Counted from the first letter of the stretch, positions 16,826 to 25,520 are shown. The stretch is 64,000 nucleotides of DNA from Rhodocyclaceae bacterium (GCA_023230455.1 JALNXH010000006.1:1-64000); one strand, 5' to 3'. Numbers and translations: made by a program. The notes: generated by a model not told the origin, from the letters alone.

Positions 16826-18109
16826 ATGCAACCCACACTGTCTTTCGAACAGGCGCCGCCGATCTCGGTACCTTTTCGCTTTCTGTTGACCGCGCCGCTG
16901 TTCGGCGTCGCAGCGGGACTGTTGTTGCTCTGGCTGGGCCCGGAGGCGCTGGCATCGCGCTGGGCGCCCGGTGCGCTGGCGCTAACTCACCTGATCACCA
17001 CAGGCTTCATGCTCCAAGCCATGTGCGGCGCCCTCCTGCAACTGGTTCCCGTCGCTGCCGGAGGCAACGTCTGGCGACCGCGACTCGTCGCCGGCCTCGT
17101 CCATCCGGCGTTGATCGTCGCGGCACTCTCACTCGTCGCCGCTTTTCTGAGCATGCGCCCGCCCTTGTTTGTATCGGCAGCCGTCCTATTCGCCGCAGCG
17201 CTCGGCTTCTATCTGTCGGTTGTCGGCATTGCCGTACTGCGCACCTCCGCCCAAGGCGCAACAGTGCTGGCGCTGCGAATTGCGCTGCTGGGGCTGGCGG
17301 CGACCGCTGTACTGGGTGCCACGCTGGCGGTGGGGTTCGGTCTGCGGCTGGAACTTCCGCTGATCGAACTGGCCAATATCCATACAGTATGGGGGTTGGG
17401 GGGGTGGTCAATGGTCCTGCTGACAGGAATTTCCTATCTGCTGGTACCGATGTTCCAGCTCACGCCGGCCTACCCTCTGCGCATGGCGTTCGCTGTGCCG
17501 ACCGCACTGTTTGCCGCCAGCGCGCTTGCCTCGCTACAGCTCGCGGGAAATCTGCGGTGGTTGGGCGAGGTCGGTGCCTTCCTCGCGCTCGCCGCGGCCG
17601 TAGGCTATGCCATCACCTCGCTCTGGTTGCAACGGCGCCGCCGACGCAAGCTGACGGATTCGACTTTTCATCTGTTTCGCAGCGCAATGATCGCGATACT
17701 GCTCACGTTCGCCTCGTGCGTCGCCTTCGAATTTGTTCCCGCGCTGGGCGAACATCCGCGCGCACCGGTCTGGCTGGGCATTCTTGTACTTTTCGGGGTG
17801 TTCACGTTAGCGATCAACGGTGCGGTGTACAAGATCGTCCCTTTCCTCAACTGGCTTCATCTGCAACGCCGAGGAGTCACCGCGGGAGCCGCACCGAACA
17901 TGAAACAGATGATTGCCGAATCAGCCATCCGCCGTCAGGCGCGGCTGCAACTTGCCGCCGTCGGCCTGCTGCTCGCCGCGGTGCTGGTCCCCGAGCTTAC
18001 GCGCCCGGCTGGAGCACTTCTTGCCGCATCGTTCGCCTTGCTCGAAGCCAATCTGATCGCCGGCGTGAAGGTCTACTTGCGGGTTTCCCGCGCGATCCAA
18101 GCCGCTTGA
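16826..18109 (+). CDS. Polytopic membrane protein of a denitrification-associated type
   Basis: The 427-residue protein is almost entirely hydrophobic with about 11-12 predicted transmembrane helices. Histidines sit in helices (ALTHLITTGFMLQ near residue 52 and ANIHTVWGLGGWSMV near 188) in a way that recalls haem-binding helices of NnrS and haem-copper oxidase subunit I relatives. A complete copper-binding histidine set is not evident. It follows the hemerythrin and DUF2249 genes within 15 bases and probably forms an operon with them. A role in nitric-oxide or haem/copper handling fits the neighbourhood; I cannot name the family with certainty. Confidence 0.6.
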   Translation: MQPTLSFEQAPPISVPFRFLLTAPLFGVAAGLLLLWLGPEALASRWAPGALALTHLITTGFMLQAMCGALLQLVPVAAGGNVWRPRLVAGLVHPALIVAALSLVAAFLSMRPPLFVSAAVLFAAALGFYLSVVGIAVLRTSAQGATVLALRIALLGLAATAVLGATLAVGFGLRLELPLIELANIHTVWGLGGWSMVLLTGISYLLVPMFQLTPAYPLRMAFAVPTALFAASALASLQLAGNLRWLGEVGAFLALAAAVGYAITSLWLQRRRRRKLTDSTFHLFRSAMIAILLTFASCVAFEFVPALGEHPRAPVWLGILVLFGVFTLAINGAVYKIVPFLNWLHLQRRGVTAGAAPNMKQMIAESAIRRQARLQLAAVGLLLAAVLVPELTRPAGALLAASFALLEANLIAGVKVYLRVSRAIQAA

Positions 18110-18521
18110 GTTGCCGGCGCAACCCGGCGCCGTCCTGTATTGCAACCCGTTCCGGCTTCAGCGCATACTGCTTTTCCTCGCCGGGCAATCTCCATCGGCC
18201 CTCTCGCGGAAGAAATCCAGGCCAAAAAATATTTAAAGACAGACCTGTCTGTTTTTAGTGCAGGCATATATAATTGACCGCAAGGACAATAATTATTCGC
18301 CTGGCAGAACATTCGCCGGGCCCGGATTCTTGGTGACGCTTCTGGTCGCGAACAATCCACCCCTCGGCAGAGAGTGCAGAAGTAACGGTTACTGCGCACC
18401 CGCATGACAGTAGCGGATGGGCTTTGGCCGGACGGATCGGTACCCCGGAGTTTGGGGTAGTTTTGCCAGTTCCCGGCATCGAAGCCGGACGGCTTCCGCA
18501 ACAGGAATGGAGGAATCAAAA
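18110..18521. other. Intergenic promoter region of the p-cumate-type operon
   Basis: These 412 bases have no convincing gene. They hold the operator-like palindrome and promoter at 18237-18274, then a leader of roughly 240 bases before the dioxygenase start. A 155-residue minus-strand frame (18073-18540) has no family resemblance and no good start site. Confidence 0.6.
18237..18274 (+). promoter_or_regulatory. CymR-like operator overlapping the p-cumate operon promoter
   Basis: AGACAG-AC-CTGTCT (18237-18250) is a perfect 6-2-6 inverted repeat. Its half-site GTCTGTTT with the opposing CAGAC is the same as in the CymR operator of Pseudomonas putida F1, but with a shorter spacer. A TATATAAT -10 element lies at 18267-18274, placing the operator over the -35 region. 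A repressor bound there would block transcription of the dioxygenase operon. Confidence 0.6.
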
Positions 18522-19811
18522 ATGAACGCACCAACGCCAAGCCCGCTTGTGCTCGAAGACGAGAAGCAGGGCTTGTTCAGAGTGGCACGAAAGTCATTCA
18601 CCGACACTGAAATCATGAATGCCGAATACGGCAACGTATTCAACAAGTGCTGGCTCTACCTCGGCCACGAATCCGAAGTTGCCAAGAAGGGCGACTTCAT
18701 CACGCGCACCGTGGCAAAACGCAATCTGCTGTTCACCCGCGACATGAACGGCGTGCTCAACGCCTTCTTCAACACCTGCCCGCACCGCGGCGCTGAAGTG
18801 TGCCGCGAACGCGCCGGCAACTCGAAACACTTCCAGTGCTTTTATCACGGCTGGATTTTCGGCTGCGACGGCCAGTTGAAGAGCCTTCCGGGCGCAGATC
18901 GCTACAGTGCCGACTTCAAGGAACAGAAGCGCGGCAACCTGGTGCCGGTGCCGCGTTTCTCCAACTATCGCGGCATGTGCTTCATCAATTTCGACCCGCA
19001 AGCCGGTTCGCTTGAGGATTACCTGGGCAACGCCCGCGAGTACCTCGATCTGGTCCTCGACCAATCCGAGTCCGGCATGGTCATTCTGAAGGGCATGCAG
19101 GAATACGCCATTCGCGCCAACTGGAAGCTGCTGGTGGAAAACAGCAACGACGGCTACCACGCCGCCACCACCCATGCCAGCTACCTCGACTACTTGGCCA
19201 ACACCCATGCCCTGGACAAGGAAGTGGCGCTGCGTGGCGTCGGCCGCGAGCTGGGGGGTGGCCACGCAGTGGTCGAGTACACAGCGCCCTGGGGACGTCC
19301 GATCGCCAATTGGATTCCGAAGTGGGGCGAGGAAGGCAAGAAAGAAATGGACGCCCTCCATGCCAAACTGGCCGAGCGCCATGGCAAGGAGCGGGCTGAC
19401 CGGATCTGCTTCAAGAACCGCAACCTGCTGATCTTCCCCAACCTTGTCCTCAACGACATCATGGCGGTAACGGTGCGCACCTTCTACCCGACGGCGCCGA
19501 ACTACATGAACGTCAATGGCTGGGCACTGGGCCCGAACGAGGAATCCTCTTGGGCGCGCCAGTACAGACTCGACAACTTCCTCGAATTCCTCGGCCCGGG
19601 CGGTTTCGCCACCCCGGACGACGTCGAGGCACTGGAGTCCTGCCAAGCCGGCTACCAGAACGCATTGGAAACCGGCGCGGAATGGAACGACATTTCCAAG
19701 GGCATGGGCCTCGATCCGTTCTACGACGACGAAGTGCAGATGCGCTCATTTTGGAAGGAATGGAATCGGCGCGTATCGGGCGCCAGCACCAAAGAAGGAG
19801 GTCAGTCATGA
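18522..19811 (+). CDS. cmtAb: Ring-hydroxylating dioxygenase alpha subunit, p-cumate 2,3-dioxygenase-like
   Basis: The 429-residue protein has a Rieske centre (C86, H88, C106, H109 in CPHRG and CFYHGW). Its mononuclear iron ligands are H213 and H218 in [10 protein letters not shown], and a downstream acidic ligand is expected in [15 protein letters not shown]. It would insert both atoms of O2 into the ring of an aromatic acid to form a cis-dihydrodiol. The CymR-like regulator, extradiol dioxygenase and hydrolase nearby point to p-cumate (4-isopropylbenzoate) or a close analogue. The ATG at 18522 follows TGGAGGAATCAAAA; an in-frame ATG at 18507 is less likely. It overlaps the beta-subunit gene by 4 bases. 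Confidence 0.8.
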   Translation: MNAPTPSPLVLEDEKQGLFRVARKSFTDTEIMNAEYGNVFNKCWLYLGHESEVAKKGDFITRTVAKRNLLFTRDMNGVLNAFFNTCPHRGAEVCRERAGNSKHFQCFYHGWIFGCDGQLKSLPGADRYSADFKEQKRGNLVPVPRFSNYRGMCFINFDPQAGSLEDYLGNAREYLDLVLDQSESGMVILKGMQEYAIRANWKLLVENSNDGYHAATTHASYLDYLANTHALDKEVALRGVGRELGGGHAVVEYTAPWGRPIANWIPKWGEEGKKEMDALHAKLAERHGKERADRICFKNRNLLIFPNLVLNDIMAVTVRTFYPTAPNYMNVNGWALGPNEESSWARQYRLDNFLEFLGPGGFATPDDVEALESCQAGYQNALETGAEWNDISKGMGLDPFYDDEVQMRSFWKEWNRRVSGASTKEGGQS

Positions 19812-20293
19812 GTTTGCCCACACGTAGCGAAGTCGAGGATTTCCTCTATCAGGAGGCCGATCTGCTCGACAACTGGAAACTGAAGGAATGGCTCCAGCTG
19901 TACACCAAGGACGCCGAATACCAGGTGCCGTCGACCGACCTGCCCAAGGACGCCAGTCCGGTGGACAGCCTGTTCTACATCGCCGACGATTACGTTCGCC
20001 TGGAGCAGCGCGTCATCCGCCTCGGCAAGAAATCGATGCATTCGGAGTATCCGCGCTCGAAGACCCGCCATCTGGTGACCAACGTCCGCGTGCTGGGCGA
20101 AGTGGAGGGTGATATCCAGGTGACAGCCGGCTTCGCCGTCTTCCGTACCAAGTGGGGCAATACCGACACCTTCGTCGGCAGTTACGACTACCGCCTGCGT
20201 CGCAACGAAGGCGGACTGCTGATCCGCAAGAAGCGCTGCCTGCTTGATCTTGACGGCCTGCGTCCGCAAGGCCGCGTGAGCATTCTGCTGTAA
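19808..20293 (+). CDS. cmtAc: Ring-hydroxylating dioxygenase beta subunit, p-cumate dioxygenase-like
   Basis: The 161-residue protein shows the SnoaL/NTF2-like fold pattern of dioxygenase small subunits: a helical N-terminus ([20 protein letters not shown]), [11 protein letters not shown], and the conserved C-terminal strand [11 protein letters not shown]. It has no cofactor and serves to assemble the alpha3beta3 oxygenase. The ATGA overlap with the alpha gene ensures equal expression. The substrate assignment follows that of the alpha subunit. Confidence 0.82.
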   Translation: MSLPTRSEVEDFLYQEADLLDNWKLKEWLQLYTKDAEYQVPSTDLPKDASPVDSLFYIADDYVRLEQRVIRLGKKSMHSEYPRSKTRHLVTNVRVLGEVEGDIQVTAGFAVFRTKWGNTDTFVGSYDYRLRRNEGGLLIRKKRCLLDLDGLRPQGRVSILL

Positions 20294-20324
20294 TCCGCCT
20301 CCCCCAACAGAGGAAGCCACTCCT

Positions 20325-21230
20325 ATGAGCCTGCCGTTCCGCTACGAAAAGCTGGGCTACGCCGCACTGAACGTCTCCGACCTGGACCGCTCGATCCGCT
20401 TCTATCAGGAATTGATGGGACTGGACCTGGTTTCCAGGGAGGAAGGCGTCGCCTATCTGCGTTGCAGCCGCGACCACCACAATCTGGTTCTGTATGCGGC
20501 CAAGACTCCCGGGATCAAGCGGGCCGCCTACAAAATGGCGTCCAAGGCCGATCTCGATCTGGCCTTCGAACACTACAAAACCAGCGGCTTGGAGCCGCGC
20601 TGGCTTGCCGCCGATGCCTGCCGCGCCCTCAAGCAGGGACCGACGTTCCGCGTGCGCGAGCCGAGTTCGGGTTTGCTGCTGGAATTCTACGACCGCATGA
20701 CGCACCTTGCGCTCCCCTACGAGCACACCGTCACCAAGATCGCACGCATCGGCCACATCGTCATCGCTACCAAGAACTACGCCGCCGCCATAGAACGCCT
20801 GACTTCGGTGTTCAACTTCGCCCTCTCCGATTTTGTTGAGGACAAGTTCTCCTGGATGCGCTGCTACCCCAACCCGCTGCACCACAGCCTGGCGGTCGGC
20901 TACAGCGAACGCAACCATCTGCACCACATCAACTTCATGGTGACCGACGTCGACGACATCGGCAAAGCACTCAACCGCATGCGCAAGGCGGGCGTCGAGG
21001 TGGTGTTCGGTCCGGGGCGTCACCTGCCGTCCACCAGCATCTTCCTCTATTTCCTCGACCCCGACGGCATGACCATGGAGTTCAGCTTCGGCATGGAAGA
21101 AATCCCGGAGCAGGGCGGGCGCTTGCCGCGCATGCTGGAGATGCACCCGAACACGATGGACATATGGGGCAGCATGCCGGCCGAGCGTTTCGGTCGGGGC
21201 GGTGAAATTGAGGTCGTCGATCATGAGTGA
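20325..21230 (+). CDS. cmtC: Extradiol ring-cleavage dioxygenase, 2,3-dihydroxy-p-cumate 3,4-dioxygenase-like
   Basis: The 301-residue two-domain vicinal-oxygen-chelate protein has the iron ligands H144 (RIGHIVI), H201 (LHHINF) and E252 (MTMEFSFG). The inactive N-terminal domain begins with LGYAALNVSDL. It cleaves an aromatic diol next to the hydroxyl pair (meta cleavage). In the p-cumate pathway the product is 2-hydroxy-3-carboxy-6-oxo-7-methylocta-2,4-dienoate. It has a good AGAGGAAG ribosome site and overlaps the next gene by 8 bases. The catechol-type family is certain; the exact diol is inferred from the cluster. Confidence 0.8.
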   Translation: MSLPFRYEKLGYAALNVSDLDRSIRFYQELMGLDLVSREEGVAYLRCSRDHHNLVLYAAKTPGIKRAAYKMASKADLDLAFEHYKTSGLEPRWLAADACRALKQGPTFRVREPSSGLLLEFYDRMTHLALPYEHTVTKIARIGHIVIATKNYAAAIERLTSVFNFALSDFVEDKFSWMRCYPNPLHHSLAVGYSERNHLHHINFMVTDVDDIGKALNRMRKAGVEVVFGPGRHLPSTSIFLYFLDPDGMTMEFSFGMEEIPEQGGRLPRMLEMHPNTMDIWGSMPAERFGRGGEIEVVDHE

Positions 21231-21993
21231 GTCTGCCCTCCGCCTCAAAGGCGAGGTAGCGGTCGTTACCGGTGCCGCCCACGGCATCGGTTTGGCCATC
21301 GCGCGGCAACTGGCTGCGGAAGGTGCCCGGCTGGTGATGGCCGACGTGCTTGCCGAAACGATCGAGGCGTCGGCGCAAACCGTGCGCGCCGAAAGCGGCG
21401 CCGAAGTCGTCACCCACATCGGCGATCTGTCGCAGGAATCGGTGGTTGCCGCGATGCATGCAGCGACGAAGCGCGCCTTTGGTCCTGCCTCGATTCTCAT
21501 CAACAACGCCGGCGGCGGGGTGATCCGACCGTTTCTCGACCACACCGCCGAAACGCTACGCGCCACCATCGATCGCAATCTATGGACCGCATTGTGGTGC
21601 TGTAGGATTTTCCTGCCCGACATGGTCGCCGCGAACTATGGCCGCATCATCAACATCGGCGCCGACTCGGTGCGCAACGGCCTTTGGCAGCACGCCGCCT
21701 ACAACGCGGCAAAGGGCGGCGTACACGGATTGACCACCGGACTGGCGCGCGAATTCGCCCAAGCCGGCATTACCGTAAATACCGTGGCGCCCTGCGCCGT
21801 CAATACCGCCGCACTGGAGCATGTGCAGAAGGTCAATCCGGCGTTTGCCGAACAGGTGCTGAGCGTTATCCCGATGGGACGCCCGGCGGAAGTCGACGAA
21901 GTCGCCTCGATGACGGTTTACCTCGCCACGCGCGCTGCCGGCTATGTCACCGGGCAGGTCATCAGTGTCAACGGCGGAAGCACGATGCTGTGA
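21223..21993 (+). CDS. cmtB: Short-chain dehydrogenase, cis-dihydrodiol dehydrogenase (CmtB-like)
   Basis: The 256-residue protein is a classical SDR with the NAD-binding TGAAHGIG at residues 16-23, NNAGG at 94-98, the catalytic serine around 149 and Y160-x3-K164. It would oxidise the cis-2,3-dihydroxy-2,3-dihydro acid made by the dioxygenase to the catechol, regenerating NADH. Its start overlaps the end of the extradiol gene, which implies translational coupling. Many SDRs share these motifs, so the substrate rests on gene context. Confidence 0.75.
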   Translation: MSESALRLKGEVAVVTGAAHGIGLAIARQLAAEGARLVMADVLAETIEASAQTVRAESGAEVVTHIGDLSQESVVAAMHAATKRAFGPASILINNAGGGVIRPFLDHTAETLRATIDRNLWTALWCCRIFLPDMVAANYGRIINIGADSVRNGLWQHAAYNAAKGGVHGLTTGLAREFAQAGITVNTVAPCAVNTAALEHVQKVNPAFAEQVLSVIPMGRPAEVDEVASMTVYLATRAAGYVTGQVISVNGGSTML

Positions 21994-22024
21994 TGCGAAG
22001 CGGCCGCATTGGGGGTGGGAACAA

Positions 22025-22050
22025 AGGGGGGCGAACCCCTATGCTAGCAT
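22025..22050. promoter_or_regulatory. Hairpin plus ATGCTAGCAT palindrome before the cymR-like gene
   Basis: An AGGGG/CCCCT inverted repeat with a GGCGAA loop (about 22025-22040) is followed at once by the 10-base palindrome ATGCTAGCAT (22041-22050). The string TGCTAGCAT occurs again at 25563-25571 region upstream of the outer-membrane protein gene, as part of a longer palindrome. It may be a secondary regulatory site inside the operon; this is tentative. Confidence 0.3.
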
Positions 22051-22094
22051 CGCGCGGCCGCGAGGTACCCGTCCAAAACCATCCGACTACCGCA

Positions 22095-22796
22095 ATGACA
22101 ACAGACAAAAACCTGCGCCGCACTCAGGCCGAGCGCAGTTCGCAAACACAGGATCGCGTGGTCGATGCCGCCATAGATCTATTGCGCAGCAAAGGCTATG
22201 CGGGCTTTCGAATCAACGACGTCACCGACAAGGCCGGCGTCTCCCGCGGTGCGCAAAGCCATCATTTCCCGACCAAAATTTCTCTGGTGCTGGCGGCGTT
22301 CCGCAAGGTATATGAGCGCTCAACCGAAGCCAGCCGCGCGCGCATCGCCGCCCTCAAACCCGAGGAAGACGTAATTCATGCGCTGATGGCCGATGCCGAG
22401 GATTTCTTTTTCGGCAAGGACATGTCGATCGGTCTCGACATGCTCGGCGCCGCCGGCCGCGAGCCGGAACTGCGCAGCGAAGCCCAGGAAATTGCCCGAT
22501 CCAATCGCCTTTATATTGAGAGCATGTGGGTCAAGGTGCTACAGGAACGGGGACTCACAAAGCAGGATGCGGAAGACCTGCTCTGGTTCGTCCTCAGCTG
22601 CGTTCGCGGCTTGGCAGTACGCATGTTGTGGCAACGCGACGACATGCGCTTCAAAAAAGTGTTGGGCTTAACCTACGACACGGTCGTCGAACGTTACGGA
22701 CTGAAGCCGCAGGCACCCGCCAAAACTGCAAAGCGCAACACCAAAAACGCGGGCGCTGTCAAAAAATCAAGCGATACGAATTCAACGGAGAAATAA
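22095..22796 (+). CDS. cymR: TetR-family repressor, CymR-like
   Basis: The 233-residue protein matches the P. putida F1 cumate repressor CymR along its length as far as I remember that sequence: RRTQAER near the start, KGYAGFRI, AGVSRGAQSHHFPTK in the DNA-binding domain, LKPEEDVI, DAEDLLW and RGLAVR near the end. CymR represses the p-cumate and p-cymene operons and is released by p-cumate. The gene is embedded between the dehydrogenase and hydrolase genes, so it would be autoregulated with them through the operator at 18237. Start at ATG 22095 (MTTDKNL) has a weak ribosome site; an in-frame ATG at 22041 is possible. A lysine-rich tail extends beyond the CymR length. Confidence 0.8.
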   Translation: MTTDKNLRRTQAERSSQTQDRVVDAAIDLLRSKGYAGFRINDVTDKAGVSRGAQSHHFPTKISLVLAAFRKVYERSTEASRARIAALKPEEDVIHALMADAEDFFFGKDMSIGLDMLGAAGREPELRSEAQEIARSNRLYIESMWVKVLQERGLTKQDAEDLLWFVLSCVRGLAVRMLWQRDDMRFKKVLGLTYDTVVERYGLKPQAPAKTAKRNTKNAGAVKKSSDTNSTEK

Positions 22797-23666
22797 ATGA
22801 GCTTATGGTTGGATATGTTGGGAACCGAGATTCGCTACGTTCAGACGCGCAGTTTCGGCCGCATCCGAATTGCCGAAGCCGGACGCGACAAGGGCGAAAC
22901 CATCCTGTTCCAGCACGGCATCAACGGCCACCTGGAAGCCTACGCGAAAAATCTGATTGCGCTATCGAAGGAATTTCACGTCATCGCCTTCGACTACGTC
23001 GGCCACGGTCTGTCAGACAAGCCGGTACTCGAATACACCCCATTGCTGCTGGCTGAACAACTCGGCGAGCTGATGGATGCCCTCGGCCTGCCGAGCGCAC
23101 ACCTATCCGGCGAGTCGCTGGGTGGATGGGTGTCGGCGCTGTTCGCCGCAAAATATCCCCAGCGGGTCAAGCGCCTGATGTTGAACACCGCAGGCGGCCT
23201 GCCGGTGGTCTCCGAGAAGGGCCGGGCCGACCTGAAGAACCTTATTGCGCTCAACGAACGCAACGTCAATAACGCCCCGACCCGCGAATCGGTTCGTGCG
23301 CGCCTCGAATGGCTGATGCACGAGCACAATCGCGCTCTGGTCAACGATGAGCTCATTGAGCTCCGATTGAGCATCTATTTGCGTCCGGAAACCCGCGCGG
23401 TGGCACCGATCATCAACCGGATCATCAATCGCCATGACGAGTTTCTCATTCCGCTGGAACAGCTCAAGTGCTCACCACTGTTTCTCTGGACGGTGGACAA
23501 CCCTATCCACGATCTCGAAACGGCCAGGGCTTCGGTGGCGCGCGTGCCGGGAAGCCAGCTCTATGTGATGAAGGGCGACGCGGCACATTGGCCTCAATAT
23601 GAAGTCCCGGATGAATTCAATACCGTGACAGCCGAGTTTTTCCGCACCGGTCGCGTCAGCGCCTGA
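22797..23666 (+). CDS. cmtE: Alpha/beta-hydrolase, meta-cleavage-product hydrolase (CmtE-like)
   Basis: The 289-residue alpha/beta-hydrolase has the nucleophile elbow GESLGG with S107, an oxyanion-region QHGING near 39-44, and a C-terminal histidine in GDAAHWPQYE. C-C bond hydrolases of this type split vinylogous 1,5-diketones. In the p-cumate pathway CmtE cuts 2-hydroxy-6-oxo-7-methylocta-2,4-dienoate into isobutyrate and 2-hydroxypenta-2,4-dienoate. The start ATG follows the cymR stop by one base with an ACGGAG site. The genes for later steps (hydratase, aldolase, acetaldehyde dehydrogenase) are not nearby. Confidence 0.75.
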   Translation: MSLWLDMLGTEIRYVQTRSFGRIRIAEAGRDKGETILFQHGINGHLEAYAKNLIALSKEFHVIAFDYVGHGLSDKPVLEYTPLLLAEQLGELMDALGLPSAHLSGESLGGWVSALFAAKYPQRVKRLMLNTAGGLPVVSEKGRADLKNLIALNERNVNNAPTRESVRARLEWLMHEHNRALVNDELIELRLSIYLRPETRAVAPIINRIINRHDEFLIPLEQLKCSPLFLWTVDNPIHDLETARASVARVPGSQLYVMKGDAAHWPQYEVPDEFNTVTAEFFRTGRVSA

Positions 23667-23742
23667 TTGGTTTCCCCCGGAAAATCGACACTTCCAACAT
23701 CGCCCTCGCCTCGGCTGCCCGAGACCTTTGAAGGAGAATGAC

Positions 23743-25434
23743 ATGACAAGTACACAGCGCTTCCTCGACGCCCGTAACTTTCTGGTCAAGCACCGCGAAG
23801 ATTACGACACCGCCTACCGCGATTTCCGCTGGCCAGAGCTGAGCGAATTCAACTGGGCGCTCGACTATTTCGATGTCGTCGCCAAGGACAACGCGCGCCT
23901 CGCCCTCTGGGTCATCGACGAAGCCGGCAACGAATCGAAGGTCACGTACGCACAGCTGTCCGAGCGTTCCAACCGCGTCGCCAACTGGCTTCGCCAGCAA
24001 GGCGTCGGCCGCGGCGACCGCGTGTTGTTGATGCTGCCGAACCATGTCGCGTTGTGGGAAATCATGCTGGCAGCGATGAAGATCGGCGCCGTCGTTATTC
24101 CTGCCACCATGCTGCTCGCCGGCGAGGAATTGCGCGACCGCCTGGTGCTCGGTAGAGCCAAGTTCGTCGCTACCCTGGCCAGCGGCACCGACAAATTCGA
24201 GGCGATGACCGATCTGCCGATCAAGCGCATAGCGATAGGCGGCGACTGTCGGGGCTGGCTGCGCTACGACGATGCCTATGACCGCCCCGCCGCCTTCACC
24301 GCAGAAGGGGTTACCAACGCCGGCGACCCGCTGCTGCTCTATTTCACCTCAGGTACCACCTCCAAACCAAAGCTGGTGATGCATACCCACCAGAGCTACC
24401 CCGTAGGCCACCTGTCCACCATGTACTGGATCGGTCTGCGCCCGGGCGACGTGCACTGGAACATTAGCTCGCCGGGTTGGGCCAAGCACGCCTGGAGCTG
24501 CTTTTTCGCCCCGTTCAACGCCGAGGCGACGGTGTTCTCCTTCAACTATGCGCGCTTCGATGCCAAGGAAGCCCTCGCCGTTATCAAGCGCTGCGGCGTC
24601 ACCACGCTTTGCGCTCCCCCCACCGTGTGGCGCATGCTGATTCTCGAAGACCTGGCCGCGCACAAGGTACCTCTGCGCGAACTGGTCGGCGCCGGCGAGC
24701 CGCTCAATCCGGAAGTGATCGAACAGGTTCGCAGCGCCTGGGGCATCACCATCCGCGACGGATTCGGCCAGACCGAAACCACCTGCCAAATCGGTAACCC
24801 GCCCGGCCAGAAAGTGGTTCCCGGTTCGATGGGCCGCCCCCTGCCGGGCTATCCCATCGTTTTGCTCGACGCCGACGACAAGCCCGCCGAGGAAGGCGAG
24901 ATTTCCATCGACCTGGCCCGCCGCCCGCTGGCCCTGATGGCCGGCTATGCGGACAATGAGGAGGCGACGGCCAAGGCCATGCGCAACGGCTATTACCACA
25001 CCTCGGACATCGCTCAGCGCGACGCCGACGGCTACATCACCTATGTCGGCCGCAACGACGACGTGTTCAAATCCTCCGACTACCGCCTCAGTCCGTTCGA
25101 ACTGGAAAGCGTGCTGATTGAGCACGACGCCGTCGCCGAAGCGGCGGTCGTACCCAGCCCCGACGCGCTGCGCCTGTCGGTACCGAAAGCCTTCATTGCG
25201 TTGAAACCGGGCGTTGCCAAAGACATTGAAACAGCCAAGGCGATCTTTGCCTACAGCCGCGAACACCTAGCCCCATTCAAGCGCATCCGCCGCATCGAAT
25301 TCTTCGAGCTGCCGAAAACCATTTCCGGGAAGATCCGCCGCGTAGAGCTGCGCAAGCGCGAACTGGAGCGCGGAGAAAACGCACCGCGTGGCGAATTCGA
25401 ATTTTGGGAACAAGACATTCCCGCAAAATCTTGA
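23743..25434 (+). CDS. AMP-forming acyl-CoA synthetase (medium-chain/short-branched type)
   Basis: The 563-residue ANL enzyme has a phosphate-binding loop LYFTSGTTSKPKLV near residue 203, GFGQTETT near 343, YHTSDIAQRD with the adenylate aspartate near 420, DDVFKSSDYRLSPFELE near 440 and the catalytic lysine in KTISGKIRR near 530. It most resembles the medium-chain acyl-CoA synthetase branch. Placed last in the p-cumate-type operon, 76 bases after the hydrolase, it could activate the isobutyrate released by that hydrolase. Activation of the aromatic acid itself is the main alternative. The ATG at 23743 follows AAGGAG at a proper distance. Confidence 0.8.
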   Translation: MTSTQRFLDARNFLVKHREDYDTAYRDFRWPELSEFNWALDYFDVVAKDNARLALWVIDEAGNESKVTYAQLSERSNRVANWLRQQGVGRGDRVLLMLPNHVALWEIMLAAMKIGAVVIPATMLLAGEELRDRLVLGRAKFVATLASGTDKFEAMTDLPIKRIAIGGDCRGWLRYDDAYDRPAAFTAEGVTNAGDPLLLYFTSGTTSKPKLVMHTHQSYPVGHLSTMYWIGLRPGDVHWNISSPGWAKHAWSCFFAPFNAEATVFSFNYARFDAKEALAVIKRCGVTTLCAPPTVWRMLILEDLAAHKVPLRELVGAGEPLNPEVIEQVRSAWGITIRDGFGQTETTCQIGNPPGQKVVPGSMGRPLPGYPIVLLDADDKPAEEGEISIDLARRPLALMAGYADNEEATAKAMRNGYYHTSDIAQRDADGYITYVGRNDDVFKSSDYRLSPFELESVLIEHDAVAEAAVVPSPDALRLSVPKAFIALKPGVAKDIETAKAIFAYSREHLAPFKRIRRIEFFELPKTISGKIRRVELRKRELERGENAPRGEFEFWEQDIPAKS

Positions 25435-25520
25435 GTCTGTTGAGTTGCCGGAACGCAACACCAGAACAGCGGCATTACCGGACAAGGGTTGCGATCCGGT
25501 GAATGGCCGTATCATCAGGC

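Noticed and set aside
17380..17392. CCATACAGTATGG, similar to the CCCAT...ATGGG motif
   Set aside because: It has a different spacer and length and lies inside a transmembrane helix codon stretch; treated as chance.
18073..18540. 155-residue minus-strand frame in the p-cumate promoter region
   Set aside because: Overlaps the operator/promoter, has no ribosome site and no recognisable fold; regarded as non-coding.
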